A stretch of DNA of 64,000 nucleotides from the NCBI GenBank assembly GCA_027886865.1, contig JAPCJR010000005.1, forward strand, positions 53,527 through 117,526, in the 5' to 3' direction. The translations under genes were made by a program, and so were the position numbers. Of this stretch, positions 41,141-49,506 are shown piece by piece. The notes under the pieces were generated by a model that searched no databases, had not been told where the DNA came from, and saw only the letters and a list, made by a program, of their open reading frames with translations. This DNA comes from Nitrososphaerota archaeon (GTDB lineage: Archaea > Thermoproteota > Nitrososphaeria > Nitrososphaerales > UBA183). The number at the start of each line of letters is the position of its first letter. Position 1 is the stretch's first letter.

Positions 41141-42446
41141 GGCGAAGCGCCTCCGCGGGCCGCAGCCTCACAGACCTAATCGTTGGATAGAGAGCGCCTA
41201 CCACGCCAAATCCGATGGTGACGACAGCGCCCAGAATGACAGTCTCGGGAGTCAGTGCGAAGTGTACGGACGAGGCGTATGGGTTCGTAATCGTCGCCGC
41301 TCCACCGCCTACCTCCGTTACGTTCGATAACGACACGCTACTTGCCTCACTCAGCAGTATGCTGCTCAGAGCCGGGCCGGCGATGTAGGTTAGGAGGATA
41401 GCCAGCGGGAAACCGATCAACGCGATGATCAACGACTCCGACAGCACTTGGCCAAGGATGCGGCCATTCCCGTAGCCCAGGGCCTTCAGTAGCCCTACCT
41501 CCTTGGTTCTGCGCGACATCACCAACGTCATCAGGACCACCATCACAGCCGCACCTATCGCGAGAGCGGCATACTCACCCAACTCTGAACTCAAGACGAC
41601 GGTGTTAAGACCACTGAGGAACTGGGATCGCTCGGTCCCGGCGACGTCCTGAACGACGAAGTTGCTCCCCAGAGCGCTCTGCAGGTGGCTCACGACGCCT
41701 GCGACATCCTGATAGTTGTCTATCGTGACATAGAGCAGGTCGGGATACTCCGCTGCGTTGGGATGCGACGCCACCATTGACGCCCCGAATGCCGACGTCC
41801 CGGCGGAGTAGGGGACTATGATTCCGACCCCAGTGCACCCGGTCCCCGCGAAGATGCCTACGATGGTGAAGTTGGTTCCGCCTATGCCTACCGCCCCTCC
41901 TACAGCTAGGTCGTACAAGTCAGCGTACTCCTGGCCGACGAGGGCGTTCGTGCTGTTTTCGTCGCCGGCGTTGAGCATCCTGCCCTGGGTCACGTTGCTC
42001 ACGTCAGCTGTTGCACCTGTCACTCCATCGTAGAATCTTATCGTAGATTTCGTGTCTTCAGCGGTGACGACCGAACCGCCCAAGCAGTAGGCGCCTCCCG
42101 GGGGGCCGGAGGTGGTACAGACGGCCGTACTCGGGCCACAGCCGATCACACCCAACGGGAAGAAGTAGACGCGCTGCACCGAGGTGACGTTCGGGGTCGA
42201 TTGGACGTCAGCGACTGTCTGCGGTGTCACGTTCGCCGCGCTCTGTCCGCTGGCGGTCGTATAGGGCGCGACCGACACGAGGTTTGGGACCGATGCCACG
42301 GCCTGGTCCGAACCCGCCGCTATGGCGGCGCCGAGCTGGCTCAGCACCAGAAAGATGCCAAGAGTGAGTGCGACGACCAGCACCACGCCCGCTGTGCGCC
42401 CAGGATTCCTGCTGATGTTTCGCCTGACGTGGAGGAAGAAAGTCAC
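41133..42446 (-). CDS. MacB/FtsX-type ABC transporter permease
   Basis: 437 residues. N-terminal helix (about 16-38), extracellular MacB-like periplasmic-core domain (40-280) and three C-terminal helices (about 295-320, 345-372, 405-425) with SRRTKEVGLLKALGYGNGRILGQVLSESLIIALIG, the FtsX coupling stretch. GTG start at 42446. Paired with the ATPase; faces the winged-helix protein gene across a 199-base spacer that contains a perfect inverted repeat. Confidence 0.9.
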   Translation of the reverse strand: MTFFLHVRRNISRNPGRTAGVVLVVALTLGIFLVLSQLGAAIAAGSDQAVASVPNLVSVAPYTTASGQSAANVTPQTVADVQSTPNVTSVQRVYFFPLGVIGCGPSTAVCTTSGPPGGAYCLGGSVVTAEDTKSTIRFYDGVTGATADVSNVTQGRMLNAGDENSTNALVGQEYADLYDLAVGGAVGIGGTNFTIVGIFAGTGCTGVGIIVPYSAGTSAFGASMVASHPNAAEYPDLLYVTIDNYQDVAGVVSHLQSALGSNFVVQDVAGTERSQFLSGLNTVVLSSELGEYAALAIGAAVMVVLMTLVMSRRTKEVGLLKALGYGNGRILGQVLSESLIIALIGFPLAILLTYIAGPALSSILLSEASSVSLSNVTEVGGGAATITNPYASSVHFALTPETVILGAVVTIGFGVVGALYPTIRSVRLRPAEALRRE

Positions 42447-42503
42447 CTCGGTATCGGGTAATCCCCGAATTCCGAGCGCCTATAGCCGTGGTGTACCTGA
42501 TGG

Positions 42504-42522
42504 TACGTCCCTCAGGGACGTA
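42504..42522. promoter_or_regulatory. perfect inverted repeat, operator candidate
   Basis: TACGTCCC-TCA-GGGACGTA: 8-bp arms, 3-base spacer, in the divergent spacer between the ABC permease (start 42446) and the winged-helix protein (start 42646). Geometry suits a dimeric regulator, though an RNA hairpin in the permease leader is also possible. Confidence 0.5.
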
Positions 42523-42645
42523 TTCCGCCCAAGACCGGGTTCCTGGGTTTCCAGGCCGTTACGGGAATTTGGGCCGAAGCGAGACCTATTAGTACACAAA
42601 GCAAAAATAGGCAATCAACGTCTTTCGCTTGAAAGGAGCGGGCAT

Positions 42646-43377
42646 GTGAAGGTTCCGTTGGATAGAAAGCGTGCGATGGCGATAATTGCATTGATGCTCT
42701 TCGCGACCTCAGGCCTCATACCCTTCTCTGCCCTTGCCGCCGGCAGCCCGGACGCGACCAACCTGCCGGTGTTCTTCGGCGTGGCCGTCCTCGTAGGATC
42801 TTCTCAAAATAGCCCTCCTCAGGGCGCTGGGTCTGTGTACCCTCCGGCTCCTGGAGGGAGCGGGCAGCAGCCAGGAGGTTCCATAGGCCTTGAGGCGGGA
42901 GCTGGGTTGTCGACGGGAGTCACGACTGTAATCCTGGGAGAGGGTGGGGTCGGTGCAGCGGGAGTCACAACCCCACCACTACTCCCGTTTTCCCAAGAAT
43001 ATTACACGCCCCAGACACCTGGTCCTGGGCAGTATTATCCGTCGACGTCGCCCTCCATCACTTCAGCGATTCCTGGGCTCTGGCTAGATGCGTTTGACAA
43101 GAAGATGAGGAGGACAAGGGCCCAGGTCTATGTGGAGATTCTGGAACTGGTCAGAGGAAGAGGGCCCATGACTCCGTTCGAGATTGCGTTCTACGGTCGC
43201 CTTAACCACAAACGCGCAAAGGAGTACCTGGACTTCCTGAAGCTGTGCGGCTATCTCCAGCCAGAAGAGGAAGAAGGAAGGGTTTCCTACTTCCTCACCA
43301 ACGAAGGCGGTGCTTTCCTTGAGAGAGCGAAGGCGCTCTTCATGGGACAAACAAGAGTTCGTCCGGTCTCGGAATGA
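42646..43377 (+). CDS. membrane-tethered winged-helix protein
   Basis: 243 residues from GTG 42646 (GGAG at about 42635). Hydrophobic stretch at residues 9-32 (AMAIIALMLFATSGLIPFSALAAGS), a second shorter one (LPVFFGVAVLVGSS), a Gly/Pro/Gln-rich linker to about 145, and a C-terminal winged helix: RRTRAQVYVEILELVRGRGPMTPFEIAFYGRLNHKRAKEYLDFLKLCGYLQPEEEEGRVSYFLTNEG. The DNA-binding domain resembles archaeal one-domain wHTH regulators. If both hydrophobic segments cross the membrane as a hairpin, the winged helix stays cytosolic. Divergent from the ABC exporter it may control. Confidence 0.65.
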   Translation: MKVPLDRKRAMAIIALMLFATSGLIPFSALAAGSPDATNLPVFFGVAVLVGSSQNSPPQGAGSVYPPAPGGSGQQPGGSIGLEAGAGLSTGVTTVILGEGGVGAAGVTTPPLLPFSQEYYTPQTPGPGQYYPSTSPSITSAIPGLWLDAFDKKMRRTRAQVYVEILELVRGRGPMTPFEIAFYGRLNHKRAKEYLDFLKLCGYLQPEEEEGRVSYFLTNEGGAFLERAKALFMGQTRVRPVSE

Positions 43378-43688
43378 TTACCCACCATCGCTCCTGATAT
43401 CCGATTCAACTGGTTCGAGCGGTGGCAGAATTCGAAGCGCTGGCAGCGAAAAGCATCAAGCAGGACGAAAGCCTGCTCAAAAGACTGGCCAGAGCTTAAG
43501 CCGCATCATAACTTGAACTAATGCCGTTTTCCGTTCGATTCCCGTCCGACCCGCTTAAGCTATTCCCTTCAGGAATCTGAACCTACAGTTCAGTCGTGCC
43601 CGGGGCATTCTCCCTACCTCTTCCCACCTTCGTCTCGTATCGTTCAGACAGCCAGTAGATTTCCGGATTGACGGAAGGATATACGACT
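43378..43688. other. gene-poor spacer with tRNA-like fragments
   Basis: 311 bases without a convincing gene. Contains CGTTCGATTCCCGTCCGA (43531-43548), T-arm-like, and TGCCCGGGGCATTCT (43597-43611), which matches the 3' end of tRNA-Glu (GCCCGGGGCAT) over 11 bases. No cloverleaf can be folded around either. Confidence 0.45.
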
Positions 43689-44774
43689 TCAGTGGATTAG
43701 CTCAACAAGTCGACCCAGTAGAACGCCGAAGATGGCAAGCAGAATAGCGACGAGCCTCTCGACGGACCCTGGTTCGAAAGGCCACTCGGAGATGTTCGAC
43801 GCTTCGATCTTGAGGAGCTGAAACCTCTGAATCTCGAGTAGCCCTTGTATCCTCGAAAGAGACGGTTCACCTTCGCTCCCGTCGTACATGACCTCTCTCG
43901 GGAATTCTTTGCCCTTCAAGCTTAGCCTTGCCTGCTCCTCGTGTTTCACGTAGACCATCATCGAGTGTATGCCCCTCAACGGAAGGAACAGCATCGCCAG
44001 CCCGAGCGCGACTATCCCGAGATTGATTGCGATAGAATCAGCTGCCCCTACCACAAATTCGCCTCCCAGGGTCACCGTAATGGCCACCGAAAAGGTCAGT
44101 GCGAAAGTGGTTACGACGTAGCCCAGTGGCCGAAGACCTAGCAGCCTGTCTTCGTAGAAGGGTCTCAGAATAAGGCGTTCGCGGCCGAACCTGTAGACAC
44201 CCCAGAGCCCGCTCAGATATGTCCAGAACGCGGTCCCGTAGACGAGAGTGGCGATTAAGGTCACAAGAGCCATCCCTAGCAGGGATACCGGGTCGGGCGA
44301 GACCTGCGCCCTCGGCGGAAAGTACAATATGTAGAACACGAGCCCAAAGAAAGCTATCCCGGCCGTGCTACCCATCACTCTGAAGGCCCGGGCGTAGGCG
44401 GCTGTTCCATCAGCTGCGAGCGCCGACAGCTTCGGCTCCGCCGCGTGTATTTTGCGCCGAAGATATCGAACGAGGTAAAGGTCAAGGAAGAGGGAGAAGG
44501 TGATTAGAATTGACGACACGACCGCCACCCAAGTCGGAACCTGAGGAACGCTGGACAAGGTCGTGTTGAAGGAAGTCGAAGCCGTCTTACTCCAGGCCTC
44601 GGTCAGACTGTGAGTCCCAAGATAGAAGACGAGGAATGATCCTGGCGCTCCCCCTAAGAGCGCAAAGGCAAGGCACCCTACAGAGAATGGAAGATGCGCC
44701 GCAGCGATCGCTCTCTCCAGAATCGTCAACCGTTCAGGGCCGAGGGGGGTCGCAGTCTTCGTCTTGGCGGTCAT
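43689..44774 (-). CDS. polytopic membrane protein, unknown family
   Basis: 361 residues from ATG 44774 (MTAKTKTATPLGPERL). About seven hydrophobic helices: around 28-50, 78-98, 138-158, 170-195, 235-258, 262-280 and 342-360. Acidic, hydrophilic segment between helices 6 and 7 (YVKHEEQARLSLKGKEFPREVMYDGSEGEPS). A minus-strand TATA (CTTTATAC, 44790-44797) lies just upstream, so the longer frame to 44867 is unlikely. No function recognised. Confidence 0.55.
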   Translation of the reverse strand: MTAKTKTATPLGPERLTILERAIAAAHLPFSVGCLAFALLGGAPGSFLVFYLGTHSLTEAWSKTASTSFNTTLSSVPQVPTWVAVVSSILITFSLFLDLYLVRYLRRKIHAAEPKLSALAADGTAAYARAFRVMGSTAGIAFFGLVFYILYFPPRAQVSPDPVSLLGMALVTLIATLVYGTAFWTYLSGLWGVYRFGRERLILRPFYEDRLLGLRPLGYVVTTFALTFSVAITVTLGGEFVVGAADSIAINLGIVALGLAMLFLPLRGIHSMMVYVKHEEQARLSLKGKEFPREVMYDGSEGEPSLSRIQGLLEIQRFQLLKIEASNISEWPFEPGSVERLVAILLAIFGVLLGRLVELIH

Positions 44775-45103
44775 TAAGGGTCTGACCGTGTATAAAGTTT
44801 CGAAGGAAGGAGAAAAGTTAGTTCGTATCCCTGTCACGGCGCTAAGGATTCCACTAGCAATTTCCACTTAGGTTCGGAACCTGAACATGAAGTTCAAATC
44901 CCGCCCGCGTAACATTCTATCCATTTGGAATGAAATCATGTACACCGCTTCGCCACTGGAACCCTCACACCGCCGATTTGGGTCATCTTATAGCGTAGCC
45001 GCTCGTAGACCCGAGTCATGAAGGAACTTCAGCCCCACTCCCTGAACCGATCCTTCTACGAGACCGGAATACCGCAATTCCAAAAGAAAAAGAAGGAAGA
45101 TGA
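44775..45103. other. intergenic spacer with tRNA-Glu 3'-like fragment
   Basis: 329 bases. Holds the TATA element of the gene on its left and, at 44891-44906, GTTCAAATCCCGCCCG, which differs from the tRNA-Glu T-arm/acceptor (GTTCGAATCCCGCCCG) by one base. No ORF or full tRNA is supported. Poly-purine AAAAGAAAAAGAAGGAAGATG precedes the next ATG and includes its ribosome-binding site. Confidence 0.5.
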
Positions 45104-46387
45104 ATGAATCTCAAGAACCGGATTGAAGTCACGTTCCTGCTGCTCCTGCTCGCTATTTCTTGCGCTCCCTTCATAGAACAACATGCAGGCGGACAAACCG
45201 CGTCTGATTCCTCTTCCCAATCAGGAACGCCTCAATGGCAGAACACAACCGCCTATCCGGTCTTATCTCACCCGTCTTGCATAGCTTCCGGCGGCTACGC
45301 CTACTGTATCGGAGGGACTTCCACGATGCTCCCCGCGGAGGCCTTCTTCGCGCAACTCTCCTCCGCCGGAGCGTCGTCGTGGACCATAGTTGCGAGCTAC
45401 CCGATCGTCGACCTGGGCGAGGCCTGCGTGAACTCCGGGGCATTCATCTACTGCGTCGGAGGCGCAGACTCTCAGTCGGCCTTCTACTCTCACATCTCAT
45501 CTTCCGGGTTATCTCCATGGACCAATACAACCGAGTTTCCAAAAGATGCAAGCGGCGAAACATGTGTCTCGAATGGAGGCTACATCTACTGCATTGGATG
45601 GGGCACAGATCAGTTCTATTACGCTCACCTCTCCTCTTCCGGGATATCCTCATGGAATGCTACCACAAGATATCCGATAGGCATCCAAGGCGCCTCATGT
45701 GTGTCGTCTAACGACTACATCTATTGTGTTGGAGGAGAGACCAAGCCCTACTACGTTCCGACCAGCGCCGTCTATTACGCTCCTCTCTCCTCATCTGGAA
45801 TAGGGACATGGATGTCATCTGACGAGTTTCCTTTCCTGCTCTCACATCAGTCCTGCGTAACTTCTGACGGTTACATCTACTGCATTGGAGGAGACTCCGG
45901 CCCCTACTTCATCACTCCCGTCCTGAACGCTGTCTATTACGCAGCCCTTTCGCCTGAAGGAGTGTCGAATTGGACCGCTGCCGAGCAGTTCCCAATCAGC
46001 TTGGCTGATCAGACGTGCGTAGTTTCCGGTGGATACATCTACTGTGTCGTAATCCCCTCGCCTGACTATACTTTACCTTCACCCGTCTACTATGTTCGAA
46101 CCCCACAGCCCCAGACATCCACGGGTTCGTCGGTGACGGTGAATTCGTCCAGCGAAACTCCCACGTCCCCTCCTGCTTCCAGCCCGAGTGGAACCTCAAC
46201 CACGACGCCGGTCACGGCCAGCTCTGCGACCACAAGTTCTCCACCCTCATCGTCTTCTCTTCCGCCATCCTACGTCGCATTGGTTATTGGCGTTGCAATA
46301 ACTCTAATCGCAGTCGCAGTCGTCGCGAAAAGAGAAAGGAGGAACGGGCGCGCGGGGCGCGGCCTTGATTCGAACCGAAGCTTGTAA
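45104..46387 (+). CDS. Kelch-like secreted surface protein with Cys-paired blades
   Basis: 427 residues. Signal peptide (residues 1-28), six repeats of about 50 residues with the pattern W.n.t.yP....g..C....gYiYCiGG....y.a.lss.Gis.W, a Ser/Thr/Pro-rich stalk (about 345-395) and a C-terminal transmembrane helix (YVALVIGVAITLIAVAVVA) followed by a basic tail. Repeats suggest a six-bladed beta-propeller; each blade has two Cys about 10 apart (SCIASGGYAYC, ACVNSGAFIYC, TCVSNGGYIYC and so on), likely one disulfide per blade. Cell-surface binding function likely; ligand unknown. The last residues overlap a tRNA-like fragment. Confidence 0.75.
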   Translation: MNLKNRIEVTFLLLLLAISCAPFIEQHAGGQTASDSSSQSGTPQWQNTTAYPVLSHPSCIASGGYAYCIGGTSTMLPAEAFFAQLSSAGASSWTIVASYPIVDLGEACVNSGAFIYCVGGADSQSAFYSHISSSGLSPWTNTTEFPKDASGETCVSNGGYIYCIGWGTDQFYYAHLSSSGISSWNATTRYPIGIQGASCVSSNDYIYCVGGETKPYYVPTSAVYYAPLSSSGIGTWMSSDEFPFLLSHQSCVTSDGYIYCIGGDSGPYFITPVLNAVYYAALSPEGVSNWTAAEQFPISLADQTCVVSGGYIYCVVIPSPDYTLPSPVYYVRTPQPQTSTGSSVTVNSSSETPTSPPASSPSGTSTTTPVTASSATTSSPPSSSSLPPSYVALVIGVAITLIAVAVVAKRERRNGRAGRGLDSNRSL

Positions 46388-46470
46388 GCCCGCCCGGGAC
46401 ATTTTCTCACTTGAGAACGGAATCGCCCCTGAGGTATGGGATTCGAACCCAAAGTTGGACTCCCGCCCGT
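46381..46470. repeat. degenerate tRNA-Glu 3'-end copies
   Basis: AAGCCCGCCCGGGACATTTT at 46386-46405 matches the tRNA-Glu 3' end (AATCCCGCCCGGGGCATCTA) with few changes; a second weaker copy (ACTCCCGCCCGTGGAAC) follows at about 46459-46475. Together with 43597 and 44891 these mark boundaries between single-gene cassettes. Confidence 0.45.
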
Positions 46471-46527
46471 GGAACTATCCTCCGGGGTTAGGAGTGCTGA
46501 ACCGTCTTTCTTCGTCGATTCCTCTTG

Positions 46528-48006
46528 TCACGTGAGAGCCGTGAGCGTCATGACAGGATATCCCTTCGAGACGTCGCAGTCGGCGGCGTAGAGGTTGGTG
46601 TACGGCTTCACTCCCTGCAATAGGAGCACATTGTCCATCTTCGAGAGCTTCAGGTGCCAGTCGACCATACCTAAGACCTTCGGCAGGATGGATAGGGTGG
46701 GCCTGCCGATGGCGAAAGTCAGGTCCCCAGACGACCTTGTCCTCATCATCGCTAGCCCGATTTCGTTCAATAACCTGTCAGGGAACCGTGCGTAACTGCT
46801 CTCTAGGTTGTCGTAAGCGATGTTTCTGAGGACTGGCTGGTCTCCCGTCCGCTCTTTGAGCTGCTTGTAGGCAAACAGGAACGCGTCGGAGCTCGCGCTT
46901 AGCTCGGCCTCGCTTCCGGAGCCCTCTCCGTAGGTGATGGGTACCACGTAGGGCGGGATCCGCCCAGGATCGGACGAACCACCTTCGACCTGCTCGGAGA
47001 CTCTCAGATATCTATTGAAGGCCTCCTCGGTAGCATAAGGCGCGATGCTTGACTTGATCCGTTTACTGCCCACTCCTCCCGTCGGGATGATCATCGCCCC
47101 TCTCTTCTGGCTTATGAAATTCAAGATTAGGGCGCGCGTAATCAGGCGTACCTCGGCGACGGAGACGTCCGTCGACGCTTCGAGGACCGCATACGTCCCT
47201 CTTGGAAAACCGCCTCCGAGTATTGTGTCCAGGTCCGGGCTTCCGGTCGACAGTAGGTCCCCTGAGTCCGGGATTGGCTGCCACTTCTTCACGACCTCGG
47301 GGTCTCGCAGCATCGTGGTCACAACGTTGAATCCGCCGTCCAAGGTGTAGAGGACATTCCGGGTCTTCAATCTCGTACCCCTCATCTTTCTAATCTCTAG
47401 CTCCCTCGGGATTGTAAGCTTCAGGTTCAGTACGCCGTCGGCGACGAACTCCTCGGCCGTGTCTCCGATGTGGTAGTCCCCGGTAGGTTGCTCTCCGATC
47501 ACCAGCGTCGTGCAGCCCATATTCCTCATCACCCTACTGAAGAAGGTGTGTAGGACCTGTCGTCCCTCGTACTCATTGCCCAGCGCCTGAGCCATGACTG
47601 AGTAAGAGTCGATCACAAGCCTCTTGGCCCCGAATCTCTTGACCTCGTTCAAGATGTACTTCGCGATCTCGCTCATCCCTTGTCTCGTCGCGGAGAAGAC
47701 CTCGAGGAACAGGAAGTGGCCCTCCTTCTCAAGCTTCTGGAAGTCGAAACCCATGGAGGCCATGTTCTCATAGAAGCTCTGTTTGCTCTCGCTGAATGAT
47801 GCGTAGATCCCGTTGTCCCTTCCTCTCATCGCGCCCTCGTAGAGAAAACGCGCGGTCAGAGACGTCTTCCCGGTCCCTGGATTCCCGCTGACGAGTATGA
47901 GGCTACCTCTCGGGAAGCCGCCGTCCAAGAAAGAGTCGAGCATGGCGTCCCCCGAAGAAGCTCGCTGAATTGTGAGAGCCTTCGTCGTAAGGGTCTCGGT
48001 TCTCAA
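46528..48006 (-). CDS. KaiC-family ATPase with one active and one degenerate domain
   Basis: 492 residues. Domain 1 (about 10-245) has GDAMLDSFLDGGFPRGSLILVSGNPGTGKTSLTARFLYEG split around an intact Walker A GNPGTGKT, Walker B RLVIDSYSVM and the family ending EIRKMRGTRLKTR. Domain 2 (about 250-492) starts TGSPDLDTILGGGFPRGTYAVLEASTDVSVAEVRL: the P-loop is lost. Resembles archaeal KaiC-like regulators (two RecA domains, second inactive). TTG start at 48006 is leaderless: minus-strand TATA CTTTAAATA at 48031-48039. Confidence 0.85.
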   Translation of the reverse strand: MRTETLTTKALTIQRASSGDAMLDSFLDGGFPRGSLILVSGNPGTGKTSLTARFLYEGAMRGRDNGIYASFSESKQSFYENMASMGFDFQKLEKEGHFLFLEVFSATRQGMSEIAKYILNEVKRFGAKRLVIDSYSVMAQALGNEYEGRQVLHTFFSRVMRNMGCTTLVIGEQPTGDYHIGDTAEEFVADGVLNLKLTIPRELEIRKMRGTRLKTRNVLYTLDGGFNVVTTMLRDPEVVKKWQPIPDSGDLLSTGSPDLDTILGGGFPRGTYAVLEASTDVSVAEVRLITRALILNFISQKRGAMIIPTGGVGSKRIKSSIAPYATEEAFNRYLRVSEQVEGGSSDPGRIPPYVVPITYGEGSGSEAELSASSDAFLFAYKQLKERTGDQPVLRNIAYDNLESSYARFPDRLLNEIGLAMMRTRSSGDLTFAIGRPTLSILPKVLGMVDWHLKLSKMDNVLLLQGVKPYTNLYAADCDVSKGYPVMTLTALT

Positions 48007-48182
48007 TTCACCTTGAAAAAGTGTCTTCAGTATTTAAAGAAATGAGAGCGGCGCAGTCGTTGATGCCTGCACCATCCCATTTCCGGGCAGTCCGCCTTCC
48101 GACCGCGCCGGCTGGCCCAGGGCGAACGGCCACCGCCGGCGACCCAGTGGCAGTTTACACCTTGAAATAACGCCTTCCCGTC

Positions 48183-48539
48183 TTGGCGATTGTGAAGCTC
48201 CTGAAGGCCGAAGACAGGGTCGCCTGGCGTCTTTGGCTCAGGGACAACCATGCGGTCGAACGCGAGGTTTGGCTGCTATTCTACATGAAGCACGCGTGGG
48301 GGTCTTCCGTCCCCTATGATGACGCCGTCGAAGAGGCCCTATGCTATGGGTGGATAGACAGCATGGTCCGACGCGTCGACGAGGATTCCTACGCCCAGAA
48401 GTTCACCCCGCGAAAGCCGGGAAGTCGGTGGTCGGGGTCTAACCTCGCGAGGATGAAAAGGCTGATCGAGGAGAAGAGGGTTGCTAAAGCTGGGATGGAT
48501 GCATATGAGAAGAGGAGCTCCCAAAGCCCGCCGGCATAG
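48183..48539 (+). CDS. YdeI/OmpD-associated-like protein, short
   Basis: 118 residues. DRVAWRLWLRDNHAVEREVWLLFYMKHAWGSSVPYDDAVEEALCYGWIDSMVRRVDEDSYAQKFTPRKPGSRWSGSN is split here only for length and is the N-terminal hallmark of the YdeI family (EALCYGWIDS, FTPRKPxSxWS). Family members are about 190 residues, so the C-terminal third is missing; a recent truncation is possible. TTG 48183 or GTG 48192 may start it. Unknown stress-related function in bacteria. Confidence 0.7.
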   Translation: MAIVKLLKAEDRVAWRLWLRDNHAVEREVWLLFYMKHAWGSSVPYDDAVEEALCYGWIDSMVRRVDEDSYAQKFTPRKPGSRWSGSNLARMKRLIEEKRVAKAGMDAYEKRSSQSPPA

Positions 48540-48604
48540 CCTTCAGCGGGAATCTCGATTTTGTTTTAAATACCTCCGGCGGTTCAAGGCGAATCAGAAT
48601 AATC

Positions 48605-49075
48605 ATGCAGGCCGGCACCGTGACCGACGCACCGACAATCAGACAGATACTCGTCCCAGTCGACGGCTCGGAGCATGCCAAGAGCGCCGCCCAGACCGCG
48701 ATCAGGTTGGGCTCCTCTTACAAGGCCAAGCTCATCATCATAAGCGTCGTCGTCCCGCCCGGCTTCTTCATCTCGGGTCCGGTGGGAGCACCGGCTGACC
48801 TCACTGATTACTTTCAACTAGAGATGGAAGAGGCGAACGGCGCGGTGAAAGCCATAGCGACGCTTGCAAAGGAAGCTGGCGTCGAAGCAAGGTCCACGGT
48901 CCTTCGTCCTCCCGGGTCCGTCGCGGAGGCTATCGTCGATTTCGCCTCGAGCGAGAGGGTCGACCTCATTGTGGTCGGGACGCGGGGCCTCGGCGGCTTC
49001 AAGAAGCTGCTCCTGGGCAGCGTCTCGAGCGGCGTGATAGCAAACGCGCCCTGCTCTGTGCTCGTTGTACGCTGA
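48605..49075 (+). CDS. universal stress protein (UspA family)
   Basis: 156 residues. QILVPVDGSEHAKSAAQTAI at the N terminus and the ATP-binding motif VVGTRGLGGFKKLLLGSVSSGVIANAPCSVLVVR (G-2x-G-9x-G-S) at the C terminus. Single Usp domain, ATP-binding type. ATG at 48605. Confidence 0.93.
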   Translation: MQAGTVTDAPTIRQILVPVDGSEHAKSAAQTAIRLGSSYKAKLIIISVVVPPGFFISGPVGAPADLTDYFQLEMEEANGAVKAIATLAKEAGVEARSTVLRPPGSVAEAIVDFASSERVDLIVVGTRGLGGFKKLLLGSVSSGVIANAPCSVLVVR

Positions 49076-49092
49076 GTGCGCCTTTCGAGCTA

Positions 49093-49506
49093 TTAGCTCG
49101 AGGCCGCTTCCAGAGGGCCGATCAGGAATATGCTGACCAGGAGCACTATCAGCACGAACAGCGTTATCGCAACGTAGATCCTGTCACGTTCCTCCGCGAA
49201 CAGAATGACAGAGGCCGCCACTCTGGCCACCGGCGTCGCGAGCAATATTATCAGGCCGAGCTGCAGGATAGAAGAAGGGTTACCTGCAAACACGCCCGCG
49301 AACAGGGTCGCCACATCGAGGGTGGGTTTCCCGAAGTTCATCGAGACGAGTTGACTGAGAGAACTCGGGAACGCCTGGGGCGGATGCGCGAAGGTGAGTA
49401 TCGCTCCGAGCACGACCAGTGCCGTGCTGACTATCACTCCGTACTTCAGGAGGTCGCTTATGACCGCATTCATGTCCGTCTTCTGGTCCGTCTCGTTGAC
49501 GCTCAT
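49093..49506 (-). CDS. DUF1634-type membrane protein, partner of TauE/SafE
   Basis: 137 residues from ATG 49506 (SVNETDQKTDMNAVISDLLKYGV). Three transmembrane helices (about 18-40, 73-98, 108-130). Matches the small DUF1634 proteins that are encoded next to TauE/SafE exporters; the ATG overlaps the stop of that gene (ATGA). Probably a subunit of the same transporter. Confidence 0.75.
   Translation of the reverse strand: MSVNETDQKTDMNAVISDLLKYGVIVSTALVVLGAILTFAHPPQAFPSSLSQLVSMNFGKPTLDVATLFAGVFAGNPSSILQLGLIILLATPVARVAASVILFAEERDRIYVAITLFVLIVLLVSIFLIGPLEAASS

Noticed and set aside
43531..43611. tRNA-like pieces read as a tRNA gene
   Set aside because: No acceptor, D- or anticodon arm can be folded; only short T-arm/acceptor-like matches are present.
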